Of a stretch of 45,048 nucleotides of DNA, positions 34,618 to 42,960 are shown one piece after another (position 1 is the stretch's first letter; each line of letters starts with the position of its first letter). Where the stretch lies: NCBI GenBank assembly GCA_944321885.1, contig CALUNB010000016.1, forward strand, positions 1-45,048, given 5' to 3'. A model generated the notes under the pieces. The model ran no database searches. It was given only the letters and a program-made list of their open reading frames with translations, and had not been told where the DNA came from. This stretch comes from an uncultured Bacteroidales bacterium (GTDB taxonomy: Bacteria > Bacteroidota > Bacteroidia > Bacteroidales > P3). Both the position numbers and the translations under genes were made by a program.

Positions 34618-36372
34618 TTATTTCAAAATCATCTTTTCATGAATCTTTTCCGAGCCAATCCCGACTTGGAGGATATACATGCCCGGAGCCAGGTGGGCCG
34701 GTCTTGTCCAATCGAGGAGAATCTCCGAATCTTGAACTTTCGTTTCCCGATAGTCCACTCTTCGGCCCTGTATATCGTAAAGACTCATTTCCAGGCTGCC
34801 GGGTGACGGAATACCGTCTATCCGGATGACAGCATCCTGACTCACCGGATTAGGGAAAATGGAAACGTGGAAGTTTCCTTGATCTGTAGCCAAGGTTTGT
34901 TCTACGGCAAGTCCGCCATTACCCAAATTGCCTCCGATGCCGACATTTTGGGCGAAGAGATGGGAAATGTCGTATTTGGCCGTATCGGTGACCGTTCTTT
35001 CATCGTCCCAGAAGCAAATCCATTGGTCTTGATTATAGTTTGTAACATAGAGACTTCCTTTTCTCGATTCATAATCGGAGAGAGTGATCGGGGAATTTTC
35101 CCAAAGCGCATTTCCCTCCCCGTCCTGCAAGCAAGCGAAGACCTTGACATCCTTGAAATCGTCAAAATTGACCATGTAGAATGTGGCATAGGTGCCGTCC
35201 GGTCCAATCATGGCCGATTGGTAGGAGGCCTGATAATCATCCACTGGGCAAATCTGCCTCTCCTCGTCGTTCGGGTTCCAAAGCAATTCCCCTTGCAAGG
35301 AAACCAATTGGGTCAGTATACCTTGCCGGTCTTGCAAGCCGGAAGTTTCGCGCCAAGCCACATAAATCAAGTCGTTGGCATCGTCATAAGCTATGGAGGG
35401 ATTGAAAGCCCTCAAATCGGAATAGTTCAACTTCAAGCCTTCGGCACCGGTTGCAAATCCATAGGAACCATCTGCTTTGATGTAGGATATGTACACGGAT
35501 TCATAAGAGCTACCTTCCGGATCTCCATGCCAGCCTACAACAACTCCACCTTCCGCCGGACAAGTCGTGAGGATAGTCCATAGCGGGCTGCTCCCGAAAC
35601 CGCCTCCCCCGTAGACCAAAGTAGGTTCACCCCATAAGGAATTCCCCTCGAAGTCAAGACGGTCGGCATAAATGTATTGCTGCGTGCCTCGTGAATACAC
35701 GATAATCACTTCGTTGTTCCCGGCATCCACCAGATAGGGGTCGGAGACACCATCAATCTCATCCTCAATAACTTTCCCTTCTCCCCACAAGGCTTCTCCC
35801 GATTCGGACAAGCGTTGCAGGCGTACCCGGTACTTGTAATCGTTCCCGGGAGAGCTTTCGGTCCAAGAAAAGACGTAACTGCCATCGGCCAATTGCAAAA
35901 CGGAAACCATGGCCAAAGCCCGTTTCGATTCTTTTCCCATAAGGTTGATTCCTTCGGCAGGCCAAAGGTCATTTCCTTCTTTGTCCACTTTGTAAACCGT
36001 ATAGGTTTCTTGGGTTTGTGAAGGGTCGAATTGGCTGTTGGGGCATATCAGAAGCGCATTTTCGTCCTTATCTACATACAGCATCTGATTGGTGTTGAAA
36101 CTCAGTTTTGTCTGCTTTGAGGAAACCAGTTTCGGTTCATCCCAGAGGCTGTTTCCCTCTTTATCGAAGAACATCAGGTAGTAGTAAATGTCATTGCCCA
36201 CGGGGGCGTTGTAAGTCACGTAGAATCTTCCATCGGCCAAGGTCCCGGCCTCGGAACTATAGGTCTCCTGGAACGTCAGTTGCAGGTTTTTATCGGGATT
36301 GTCCGAAAATTGTGCCATGCAGGAGGCCATCGGTAAGGCTAGGATGAACCATGGCAAGAGTAATCTTTTCAT
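34618..36372 (-). CDS. T9SS beta-propeller-like surface protein, paralogue of the 537-aa protein
   Basis: A 584-aa protein with an intact signal peptide (MKRLLLPWFILALPMASCMA; a Cys near the end could make it a lipoprotein). Six repeats of the '.G..LW' type occur ('EGNSLWDEPKLV', 'EGNDLWPAEGINL', 'SGEALWGEGKVI', 'EGNSLWGEPTLV', 'QGELLWNPNDEE', 'EGNALWENSPIT'), as in the 537-aa protein. The C-terminal ~85 residues are a T9SS type A sorting domain ('VSIFPNPVSQDAVIRIDG', 'APGMYILQVGIGSEKIHEKM'). It is followed after 23 bp by the 1399-aa gene and preceded by the orphan signal-peptide stub. Its intact form shows what the 537-aa gene probably looked like. Confidence 0.92.
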   Translation of the reverse strand: MKRLLLPWFILALPMASCMAQFSDNPDKNLQLTFQETYSSEAGTLADGRFYVTYNAPVGNDIYYYLMFFDKEGNSLWDEPKLVSSKQTKLSFNTNQMLYVDKDENALLICPNSQFDPSQTQETYTVYKVDKEGNDLWPAEGINLMGKESKRALAMVSVLQLADGSYVFSWTESSPGNDYKYRVRLQRLSESGEALWGEGKVIEDEIDGVSDPYLVDAGNNEVIIVYSRGTQQYIYADRLDFEGNSLWGEPTLVYGGGGFGSSPLWTILTTCPAEGGVVVGWHGDPEGSSYESVYISYIKADGSYGFATGAEGLKLNYSDLRAFNPSIAYDDANDLIYVAWRETSGLQDRQGILTQLVSLQGELLWNPNDEERQICPVDDYQASYQSAMIGPDGTYATFYMVNFDDFKDVKVFACLQDGEGNALWENSPITLSDYESRKGSLYVTNYNQDQWICFWDDERTVTDTAKYDISHLFAQNVGIGGNLGNGGLAVEQTLATDQGNFHVSIFPNPVSQDAVIRIDGIPSPGSLEMSLYDIQGRRVDYRETKVQDSEILLDWTRPAHLAPGMYILQVGIGSEKIHEKMILK

Positions 36373-36505
36373 AATCGTCGGTTTTTATTTGTTAATCTTG
36401 GAACATGGGGTCCAAGAGCTTTTTCAAACTTCTTGGAGGCTGAACGGAGTGGCTTTGTCGGAATATCCGTTAGGAAACGATGCTATGCTGAACCTGAAAT
36501 TTCAA

Positions 36506-36521
36506 AAGCCCGGCCGGGCTT
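36506..36521 (-). terminator. GC-rich perfect palindrome closing the signal-peptide stub
   Basis: AAGCCCGGCCGGGCTT is a perfect 16-bp palindrome. On the minus strand it overlaps the last codons of the stub and is followed by TTGAAATTT. It may end transcription before the 584-aa gene, though the tail is weak. Confidence 0.45.
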
Positions 36522-36527
36522 GGTTTT

Positions 36528-36601
36528 CCTCAAGGGAGGCCATTGAGGATGAGTAGTGGTCTGAGGCCACCAGCAGCTTGTTTTCCATCGGGTCGCTCGG
36601 C
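36528..36601 (-). repeat. 74-bp inverted repeat, right copy (inside the signal-peptide stub)
   Basis: Minus-strand copy of 22847-22920; see there for the match. Together they bracket 13.75 kb holding both mirror operons and rlmI. Outside (36602-36669) lies the signal peptide, inside lies the leader of the 584-aa gene. Confidence 0.92.
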
Positions 36602-36690
36602 CATTGCGCCTGAACCGAAAAAAAGGCCAAAGCTGGAAACAGCAAGAGAAAGGAAAGTAATCGTCTCATAATCCTATGTTTTTAAGTTGA

Positions 36691-37026
36691 TTATATATTG
36701 CTTTCTGAATTTTCCCCAGGTTTGTCATCGAGCCTGGTCCCGGACTCCGACACCCCGGGTCCGGGGTTCCCGCTCTTCCTGCCGTCATGCAATTGCTGCC
36801 AGACATCCGGGCTCATCATATTTTCGGATTTGAAACCTCCATACTCCCCGCTACTGGTTCCGGAACGGGGAAGGGTTCCCCCGGCATCCATTTCTTCTTT
36901 GTAGAGTTCATATACCGGAACGGGACCGGCCTCCACGGGATGGGCCGGACGCGAGGAACAAGAAGACAGGATTAACAAACCTATCCCAAAACCAATCCGG
37001 ACAATCGCATACATTCTCGTGTTCAT
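36691..37026 (-). CDS. Small lipoprotein of unknown function
   Basis: A 111-aa protein. Start ATG at 37026 (MNTRMYAIVRIGFGIGLLIL) leads to the lipobox 'LILSSC' with Cys near residue 22, so I predict a lipoprotein signal. The frame upstream to 37128 has no signal features. The mature part is polar and disordered: 'VPVYELYKEEMDAGGTLPRS', 'GGFKSENMMSPDVWQQLHDG', then a Gly/Ser/Pro-rich tail. No family is recognised. The stop is 21 bp before the signal-peptide stub on the same strand, so in the flipped orientation it would form an operon with the 564-aa T9SS protein. Confidence 0.7.
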   Translation of the reverse strand: MNTRMYAIVRIGFGIGLLILSSCSSRPAHPVEAGPVPVYELYKEEMDAGGTLPRSGTSSGEYGGFKSENMMSPDVWQQLHDGRKSGNPGPGVSESGTRLDDKPGENSESNI

Positions 37027-37319
37027 CACTTCTTCATCCAAACTTTTTCTTCCAAACCGCTTCAAGACTTGAATACGACCTGGTTCCGCAATAATAAATA
37101 TTCCCGGAAACAAAGCCCCTCCTCCCAAGCCGACTTGAGTACAACACGATTTTACAATTACGGCACAGAAATCCTACAACTTAATCCAAATTATATATTT
37201 TCAAAAGATTACATCCCCTGAAGACTACGTTTTTTCCCCTCCCGAAGCCCATTCCGAAACTGCAAGCCGAGTGCAGAGCCAATAGAAGAACAGAGAAACA
37301 ACCGAGCAAAACAACGGAC

Positions 37320-39131
37320 TCAGAAGCGGGTAAAGAAATCTATCAGGTTCACCTCCGTGTCCAAACCCATTTTCTTGCGCAAACGATATTGCGCCATTTC
37401 CACGCTGCGTACCTCCTTGAAGGTGATGGACGCTATTTCTTTAGCCGAAAGTCCCAGCTTCAAAAAGGAACACAGCCGCAAATCCTTGTGGGTAAGATCC
37501 GGATACTGTTGCGTAAGATTCCGGTAAAAAGAAGAATAAACTTTCTCAAAATAATACTGGAACTCCTCATAGGCCCCTTCGTTGCCTTGGTTCCGCAATT
37601 TGACCAATATTTCCCGGACATGGTTCTTCTTGGCGGCATCCTTAGGATTCATCTCCAAAAGCAATTCTTGCAATTCCCTGCTTATGTCTGCAATGTATTC
37701 GTTGTTTCGCATCAAATACAAGGTTTTGGAAGTCAATTCCTTGTTCCTGAGTTCCAAGGAATCCTTATAATCCTGCTCCTTGTGCGCCATCAATTCCTTT
37801 TCCTGCTCGTACAAACGTTTTTGACGAGCCGACAAGTCGGATTCCCTCTTTTTCAAGCGTTTTTGATACAAGAATAGCCAGCAAAGGATTACAGACAATA
37901 CCAACAAGCAGACCAACAAGGCAAGTAAGAAAGCCGTCTGTTTGGAACTTTCCAAGGAATCAATCTGCATTTGCTTCAATTTCAAATCCTTTTCAGCATT
38001 CTCCCGTTCAATGAGATAAGAAGCTTCCACATTTTCCATCTTAATCCGGTTGTCGGCCCTATCCAAAGAATCTTTCAAAGCAGAACTCTCCATCAGGATA
38101 TCACAGGCGTCCTTGTACCACTTTTCGGAGTAATACCATTGGAAAAGAGCTTTTTGGACGGAGAATTTGGCAGACTGGTTACCCATGGTTTCCGCCAAGT
38201 CCAAAGCTTTCCGCAAATAAGCATAAGACGAGTCCGGCTCGTCCTCATACAGATTAGCTATCTGCAAACAAGTGGAAACCAAAGACAATTTACGCCCGTT
38301 TGCTTCCTCGAAACGAAAAACGTCTTGTAAAATTTCCAAAGCCAAGGATGTTTTACCCTGCTGCTCGTAAACCGCGGCCATATTGGCCCAAATCAAATAA
38401 TACAAATCCGGTTCCTTTTCCTGGTCAACCAAAGCCAAGGCCTTGGCCAACAACTCCAATGTTTGGGCGTAATTGCCCCGGGTATAATCCAAAGCGGCTA
38501 AGTTGTTGTAATTGTTGAACAATTCCTTGTCATCCCCAATCCGGATGTTGACCGCAATAGCCGAATCATAATAAAACCGGGCCTTGTCCATATACCCTTG
38601 CTTGAAGTAGACATTGGCGATATTATTCAACAGCCGGTTGTAACCTCGCTGAATCCCGCTCCGCTCATAAGAGCCCAGCAAATCGAAATAGATATCCATA
38701 GCCCGGTTCCAAAGGCCCATTTCCTCATAGGCAGCTCCTAAAGTAATCTTCAGATGGGCGACAGCCTCCTTCAAAATGGAATCGGTTGGCAAGGGACCTT
38801 TGTTAGCTGGTTCGCGACCCAATTCCGCTTCAAGACTTCCGATGGCAGCATCCAAAAGCCCCACGACCCGGACATGCCGTCCTTCAAGCAAACCTTTTTC
38901 TACCAAACTATCCACCAAGGGAACCAAGGCCTCTGGTCTGGAAATAGAGCCCAATATCCTGGTTATCGAATCTTCCAAGCAACGGGAAGTTTCGACCGTG
39001 TCTTCCATGAGACAAAGCAGTCGTACTTCCAAATTTTCTTGTTCACTTGAAATTTTCTGCGCCGCCATACGCCCGCCCATGCCCATCAGACAGCAAAACA
39101 CATAAACCCAAACATTGAACCGACACTTCAT
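37320..39131 (-). CDS. Membrane TPR regulator with C-terminal LuxR-type HTH
   Basis: A 603-aa protein. I prefer the ATG at 39131 (MKCRFNVWVYVFCCLMGMGG), which starts a signal peptide and has AAAGGA 8-13 bp upstream; 39152 is the alternative. Residues ~95-345 contain TPR-like repeats ('AYEEMGLWNRAMDIYFDLLG', 'ANVYFKQGYMDKARFYYDSA', 'AAVYEQQGKTSLALEILQDV'). A transmembrane span follows at about 395-420 ('AFLLALLVCLLVLSVILCWL'), then a coiled coil ('RLKKRESDLSARQKRLYEQE'). The C-terminal ~65 residues are a LuxR-like HTH ('LGLSAKEIASITFKEVRSVE', 'RLRKKMGL'). This layout lets periplasmic sensing control DNA binding. It lies just upstream of the lipoprotein/T9SS operons on the same strand and may control them; that is inference. 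Confidence 0.85.
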   Translation of the reverse strand: MKCRFNVWVYVFCCLMGMGGRMAAQKISSEQENLEVRLLCLMEDTVETSRCLEDSITRILGSISRPEALVPLVDSLVEKGLLEGRHVRVVGLLDAAIGSLEAELGREPANKGPLPTDSILKEAVAHLKITLGAAYEEMGLWNRAMDIYFDLLGSYERSGIQRGYNRLLNNIANVYFKQGYMDKARFYYDSAIAVNIRIGDDKELFNNYNNLAALDYTRGNYAQTLELLAKALALVDQEKEPDLYYLIWANMAAVYEQQGKTSLALEILQDVFRFEEANGRKLSLVSTCLQIANLYEDEPDSSYAYLRKALDLAETMGNQSAKFSVQKALFQWYYSEKWYKDACDILMESSALKDSLDRADNRIKMENVEASYLIERENAEKDLKLKQMQIDSLESSKQTAFLLALLVCLLVLSVILCWLFLYQKRLKKRESDLSARQKRLYEQEKELMAHKEQDYKDSLELRNKELTSKTLYLMRNNEYIADISRELQELLLEMNPKDAAKKNHVREILVKLRNQGNEGAYEEFQYYFEKVYSSFYRNLTQQYPDLTHKDLRLCSFLKLGLSAKEIASITFKEVRSVEMAQYRLRKKMGLDTEVNLIDFFTRF

Positions 39132-39219
39132 TGTCCAATTCCTTTTTTCCATCCTATTTATGCCCCGCTTAGCGGATTCCTATCTTCTAATCCCAGATTG
39201 ATTCCAACCTCAGGAACGC

Positions 39220-39253
39220 AAAAAGCCGACCATCCTGAGGACGACCGGCTTTT
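39220..39253 (-). terminator. Terminator of the lysine-fermentation operon
   Basis: AAAAGCCG (39221-39228) pairs with CGGCTTTT (39246-39253), loop 17 nt. On the minus strand the stem ends in TTTTT. It lies 400 bp past the CoA transferase stop, with the MITE-like element in between. Confidence 0.65.
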
Positions 39254-39369
39254 CCAAAGAAACTGCTTATCATATTGACTTCCTGTCGAACAGAAAACCT
39301 TAAAATCCGGAAAACTCCCCGTATTTCCGCTCTTCCAAGTTCGTCAAAAAAAACTTGAAAACAGTCTTT

Positions 39370-39653
39370 AGAAGCTGTTTAAAATTTCTTACAATCCTGA
39401 AAAGGCTGAATTTTCAGGGACCGGTTTCAGGATTTTGTTTGCCCATCGGGGGCTATTTCGGGTCTTGCTTGAGCGATGCTCGATGATAGCTTGGTCTCGG
39501 AGGAATCAAAGCATGCTTTGATTCCACGCTCGACTTTCTCTATCGTTTGCCTTTTTCTCGTCCGATAGCTTGGCTATCCTCCTTTGAAAAACGCCGCACC
39601 ATCCCTCCAAATCTCCTCCCGATGGCCTAAACAAATAAATTTAAACAGCTTCT
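39370..39653. mobile_element. 284-bp MITE-like element, copy 2
   Basis: Same length and ends (AGAAGCTGTTTAAA inverted) as copy 1. Its right end provides the first base of the CoA transferase stop codon triplet (39653-39655 on the plus strand), so it sits exactly behind that gene. No transposase is encoded. The remaining bases between the TPR regulator and it (39132-39369) hold only the terminator. Confidence 0.82.
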
Positions 39654-40309
39654 TAAAACATCGGTTTCAAATCCGGAGAGATAACCAAGGTCGCCTCCGT
39701 AGCCGCCTGTACATCTTCCGGCTTGAATTCGGGATTGATTTCAACCAGCTCGATACCCTTGGGTGTAACCTTCATCACGCCCATTTCGGTGACAATCAAA
39801 TTGACACGACCCTTGGCCGTCAAAGGCAAGGTGCATTTTTTCAAAATCTTCGGTTTCCCCTTGGCCGTGTGTTCCATGGCCAGAATCACCAATTTGGCGC
39901 CGGTAAGCAAATCCATGGCACCGCCCATGCCGGGGGTCATCTTACCGGGAATCATCCAGTTAGCCAAATCCCCTTCTTCGTCCACCTGCATGGCACCCAA
40001 AACCGTGGCATCCACATGCCCGCCCCGGATAATGGCAAAAGAAGTGGCACTGTCGAAAGTGCAGGCTCCTACGGTCGGGGAAGTGAAACCACCACCCGCA
40101 TTGATGTATTCAGGGTTCTCCTTGCCAGCCTCAGGGGTGGGTCCCATCCCCAACATCCCGTTTTCCGACTGTAAAATCACCTTCACACCTTGCGGCAGGA
40201 AGTTCGGTACCATCGTGGGCAAACCGATACCCAAATTCACCACATCCCCGTTCTTGAGTTCCTTGGCCACACGCTTGGCGATAATCTCGCGCATCTGAGT
40301 CTTATCCAT
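39653..40309 (-). CDS. atoA: Acetoacetate/butyryl-type CoA transferase subunit B
   Basis: A 218-aa protein of the 3-oxoacid CoA transferase beta-subunit family. Start ATG at 40309 (MDKTQMREIIAKRVAKELKN); the frame upstream to 40393 is not family sequence. Seen: 'GDVVNLGIGLPTMVPNFLP' (about 20-38), the catalytic 'SENGMLGMGP' with the Glu that forms the CoA thioester (about 50), 'GGHVDATVLGAMQVDEEGDL' and 'PGMGGAMDLLTGAKLVIL'. In lysine fermentation the enzyme shuttles CoA between butyryl-CoA and acetoacetate. It needs subunit A, which is not in the window. It is 200 bp downstream of kamE with no clear promoter in between. Confidence 0.92.
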   Translation of the reverse strand: MDKTQMREIIAKRVAKELKNGDVVNLGIGLPTMVPNFLPQGVKVILQSENGMLGMGPTPEAGKENPEYINAGGGFTSPTVGACTFDSATSFAIIRGGHVDATVLGAMQVDEEGDLANWMIPGKMTPGMGGAMDLLTGAKLVILAMEHTAKGKPKILKKCTLPLTAKGRVNLIVTEMGVMKVTPKGIELVEINPEFKPEDVQAATEATLVISPDLKPMF

Positions 40310-40509
40310 CGTATATTTTTTTAATCCTTGTCTGAACCAAAGCCCCGGATATGGCGGAAGACACCCGGGAGCCACTGTCCCAAGCCAGTTCAAACCATAA
40401 AGTTACACATTTTTCCGGACATCGACTTTTCCGCCATCGTCCGCAACACACATTTTAAACCGGCAAGGCTGCTTCTCAGCGAAAACAAACCCGGCCGGTT
40501 CAAAAATAT

Positions 40510-41298
40510 TTACCGGCCCATCCTCCGGGCCAATTCCTGGGCCAGGTAGGAAGCCACATCGTCGGCATAGGAATTCATACCGAAACCGGCATCGAAACCC
40601 AATTCCTTACCCAACTCATAGGTAATACGAGGACCGCCGCAGCAGACAATCAGCTTGTCGCGCAAGCCTTCGGCTTCCAACATCTCGATCATCCGGGTCA
40701 TGTTCTGGATATGGATGTCCTTCTGGGTCACCGTTTGCGAAACCAAGATGGCATCGGCATGAAGTTCCATGGCCTTGGCAATCAACTCCTCGTTAGGAAC
40801 TTGACTTCCAAGATTATAGGCATCAATCATCTCATAGCGTTCCAAACCATAATGACCGGCGAAACCCTTCATGTTCATGATAGCGTCGATACCCACCGTG
40901 TGCGCATCGGTCCCCGTACTAGCTCCCACCACCACGATTTTTCGCCCGATGTGTTCACGGATGAAATTATCGGTTTCTTCCATCGACATCACCGTCGATT
41001 CCACCTTGGGGACATGGATAGCCGTGTAATCCACCGTATGCGTGCATGAACCGTAAGCATTAAAGAAGGTGAAGCCCGGCGTAAGTTCGTGGAAATACAC
41101 GATTTGAGGATTTTCAAAACCCATCTTGCGCAACAGCTGCTTGGCAGCCTCCACCGCCTCCTCGCCGCAAGGCACCGGCAAAGTGAAGCTCAGCTGGGTC
41201 TTGCCGTCGTTCATCGTATCGCCGTAAGGCTTTATCTTCTTGGGGTCGTATGTCTTGTCTATTTCTTCGTGCGAAGTAGAATATAATCCGCCGCTCAT
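40510..41298 (-). CDS. kamE: D-lysine 5,6-aminomutase beta subunit (B12-binding)
   Basis: A 262-aa subunit of the adenosylcobalamin- and PLP-dependent enzyme that moves the 6-amino group of D-lysine or beta-lysine to C5. The cobalamin motif D-x-H-x-x-G appears as 'DAHTVG', with His at residue 133, and Lys144 follows in 'MNMKG'. These numbers coincide with the His133 B12 ligand and the Lys144 PLP lysine that I recall from the Clostridium sticklandii enzyme. Further Rossmann-like segments are 'IVVVGASTGT' and 'LIVCCGGPRI'. It starts 1 bp after kamD ends, so the two subunits are made together. Confidence 0.96.
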   Translation of the reverse strand: MSGGLYSTSHEEIDKTYDPKKIKPYGDTMNDGKTQLSFTLPVPCGEEAVEAAKQLLRKMGFENPQIVYFHELTPGFTFFNAYGSCTHTVDYTAIHVPKVESTVMSMEETDNFIREHIGRKIVVVGASTGTDAHTVGIDAIMNMKGFAGHYGLERYEMIDAYNLGSQVPNEELIAKAMELHADAILVSQTVTQKDIHIQNMTRMIEMLEAEGLRDKLIVCCGGPRITYELGKELGFDAGFGMNSYADDVASYLAQELARRMGR

Positions 41299-41299
41299 C

Positions 41300-42859
41300 T
41301 TATTCTCCTTTCTTCATTATGTCGATAAATGGATTCTCGTAATTGTCCCGCTTTTCGGCCACACCCTGCAAACCTTTCCCGCCGTTCTTGGGACGCTTGA
41401 TATCGGCAAAAATGCCCTTCTCAAGTGCCGAGAACAAACCTTCCTTCTCCATTTGCTGCAAGAGCGCGGTCGCCTTATCCAGCACTTCGGCAGCCCTCCG
41501 GCGGACGATTCCGCCTTCCTTGAATTCCATTTCATCCCCTATGCTCTTCATGTTGTTGAAGATATAGCGGGCGTTTTCAATCGAGAGGTAGCGGTCGCTC
41601 ATGAAAGGCGTATGAATCGCCTCGGTGGGCATACCCAGCAGTTGCAGTCCCTGATGTGTCCAGATACCAATCATATTGAACAGGGCATCTTGCAGATGTC
41701 CTCTGAAAATATTCCCGGTCATGAACTTGGTAGGCGGCATGTATTTCAAGGGCGCATTCGGGAAAATCTCCCGCAGCATCTGTGCCTGGGCCAATTCCAT
41801 CAAGAAACCATTTTCCAGTTTCGGATCCATTTCAAAAGCATGTCCCAAGCCCATCTGTTCTTCGGGAAGCCCGGCCAGCAAGGCCAGCTGCTCGTTGATG
41901 AAGTCCGAAGCCAATACCGTATGGGCCTCGGCCACGGCATCGGCGGTGGTCAAATAGTTGTCCTCACCCGTGTTGATGATGACCCCTGCGAAACCGTTGA
42001 TGACCCGGGAAAAATACTGGTCGATCAAGGTCCGTTGCATATTGATATCCCGGAAAAGAATACCATAAAGGGCATCGTTGAGCATCACATCCAAGCCTTC
42101 CAAAGCCCCCATGACCGCAATTTCCGGCATGCAAAGCCCTGAGCAATAATTGCAGAGACGGATGTAACGGCCTACTTCCTCGCCTACTTCGTCCAAGGCC
42201 TTGCGCATGATGCGGAAGTTCTCTTGGGTGGCCATCGTGCCGCCGAAACCCTCGGTAGTGGCCCCGTAAGGCACATAATCCAACAAACTTTGGCCTGTGG
42301 TACGGATGACAGCGATGATGTCGGCCCCTTGACGGGCAGCCGCCTGCGCTTGGGTAACATCCTCGTAGATGTTTCCGGTAGCTACAATCACGTACAAATA
42401 AGGTTTAGGCCCCTCCCCGATAGTCTTCAGATAATGTTCCCGCCGGGCACGGCGTTCCCGGATCCGCTTAATGGAAGCATCCGCATAAGGTTTCAAGGCC
42501 TCATGGCGTTTGTCGGCCGGAGCTACCGGAAGCTGGGCCAAATCCAATTTACCGGCCCCGATTTCCTCGGCAACCTGCTGCGGTGTCTTGCCGGTATGCA
42601 CCACGGCATTCCCCATGACGAACATCAGACCCTCCCCCAACAGGTTGGCATCTTTCATCGCATCCACCACCACATTGGGATAAGGAACCTCGTCCGGGTT
42701 AACCCCGTCTATTCCCAACAAACGGGCAATGGTCCTTTCCGTGGCCACGGTCGTGTAGCCATCCACGAAAGCCTGCACCTGGCGGGCAATGTTCGCGGCA
42801 GCCGTCCGGGCCTGTCCTACCTTGTCGAAATCAAGGCCAAGTTTGCTTTTTTGATTCAT
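41300..42859 (-). CDS. kamD: D-lysine 5,6-aminomutase alpha subunit
   Basis: A 519-aa catalytic subunit. Start ATG at 42859 (MNQKSKLGLDFDKVGQARTA); the 21 codons upstream do not fit the family. The TIM-barrel sequence holds PLP and lysine. Recognisable segments: 'DGYTTVATERTIARLLGIDG' (about 33-52), 'IVATGNIYEDVTQAQAAARQ', 'IRTTGQSLLDYVPYGATTEG' (about 207-226), 'RLCNYCSGLCMPEIA' and 'GVIINTGEDNYLTTADAVAE'. Together with KamE it forms the lysine 5,6-aminomutase of the lysine-to-butyrate/acetate pathway. It has a good promoter about 70 bp upstream. Confidence 0.96.
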   Translation of the reverse strand: MNQKSKLGLDFDKVGQARTAAANIARQVQAFVDGYTTVATERTIARLLGIDGVNPDEVPYPNVVVDAMKDANLLGEGLMFVMGNAVVHTGKTPQQVAEEIGAGKLDLAQLPVAPADKRHEALKPYADASIKRIRERRARREHYLKTIGEGPKPYLYVIVATGNIYEDVTQAQAAARQGADIIAVIRTTGQSLLDYVPYGATTEGFGGTMATQENFRIMRKALDEVGEEVGRYIRLCNYCSGLCMPEIAVMGALEGLDVMLNDALYGILFRDINMQRTLIDQYFSRVINGFAGVIINTGEDNYLTTADAVAEAHTVLASDFINEQLALLAGLPEEQMGLGHAFEMDPKLENGFLMELAQAQMLREIFPNAPLKYMPPTKFMTGNIFRGHLQDALFNMIGIWTHQGLQLLGMPTEAIHTPFMSDRYLSIENARYIFNNMKSIGDEMEFKEGGIVRRRAAEVLDKATALLQQMEKEGLFSALEKGIFADIKRPKNGGKGLQGVAEKRDNYENPFIDIMKKGE

Positions 42860-42929
42860 ATCGATTGGTTGTTTTGCTTCTTGGATGAATGGAACCCCGC
42901 CGCCGAACCGGGCGGCCTGCAAAGATAGG

Positions 42930-42960
42930 CAAAGATAGCGGAAGGTGAGCGCAGTGCAAG
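42930..42960 (-). promoter_or_regulatory. Bacteroidota promoter of the kamD operon
   Basis: Minus strand: CTTG (42960-42957), 19-nt spacer, TATCTTTG (42937-42930). A second TATCTTTG follows directly at 42927-42920, so transcription could start at two sites. Confidence 0.7.

Larger units (their letters stand above)
36502..36669 (-). pseudogene. Orphan signal-peptide stub of the 537-aa T9SS gene
   Basis: ATG at 36669 opens a 55-aa frame: MRRLLSFLLLFPALAFFSVQ, AQWPSDPMENKLLVASDHYS, SSMASLEENQARPGF, stop. The first 22 residues are a typical signal peptide (cleavage after 'VQA'). From 'PSDPMENKLLVASDHY' it is the same as the start of the 537-aa protein at 22848-22907, then it diverges and stops within a GC-rich palindrome. 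The ATG is 21 bp after the lipoprotein stop, so the stub is in position to be expressed. Seen as a relic it is the 5' end of a split gene; seen as a switch it is the expression half. Confidence 0.85.
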
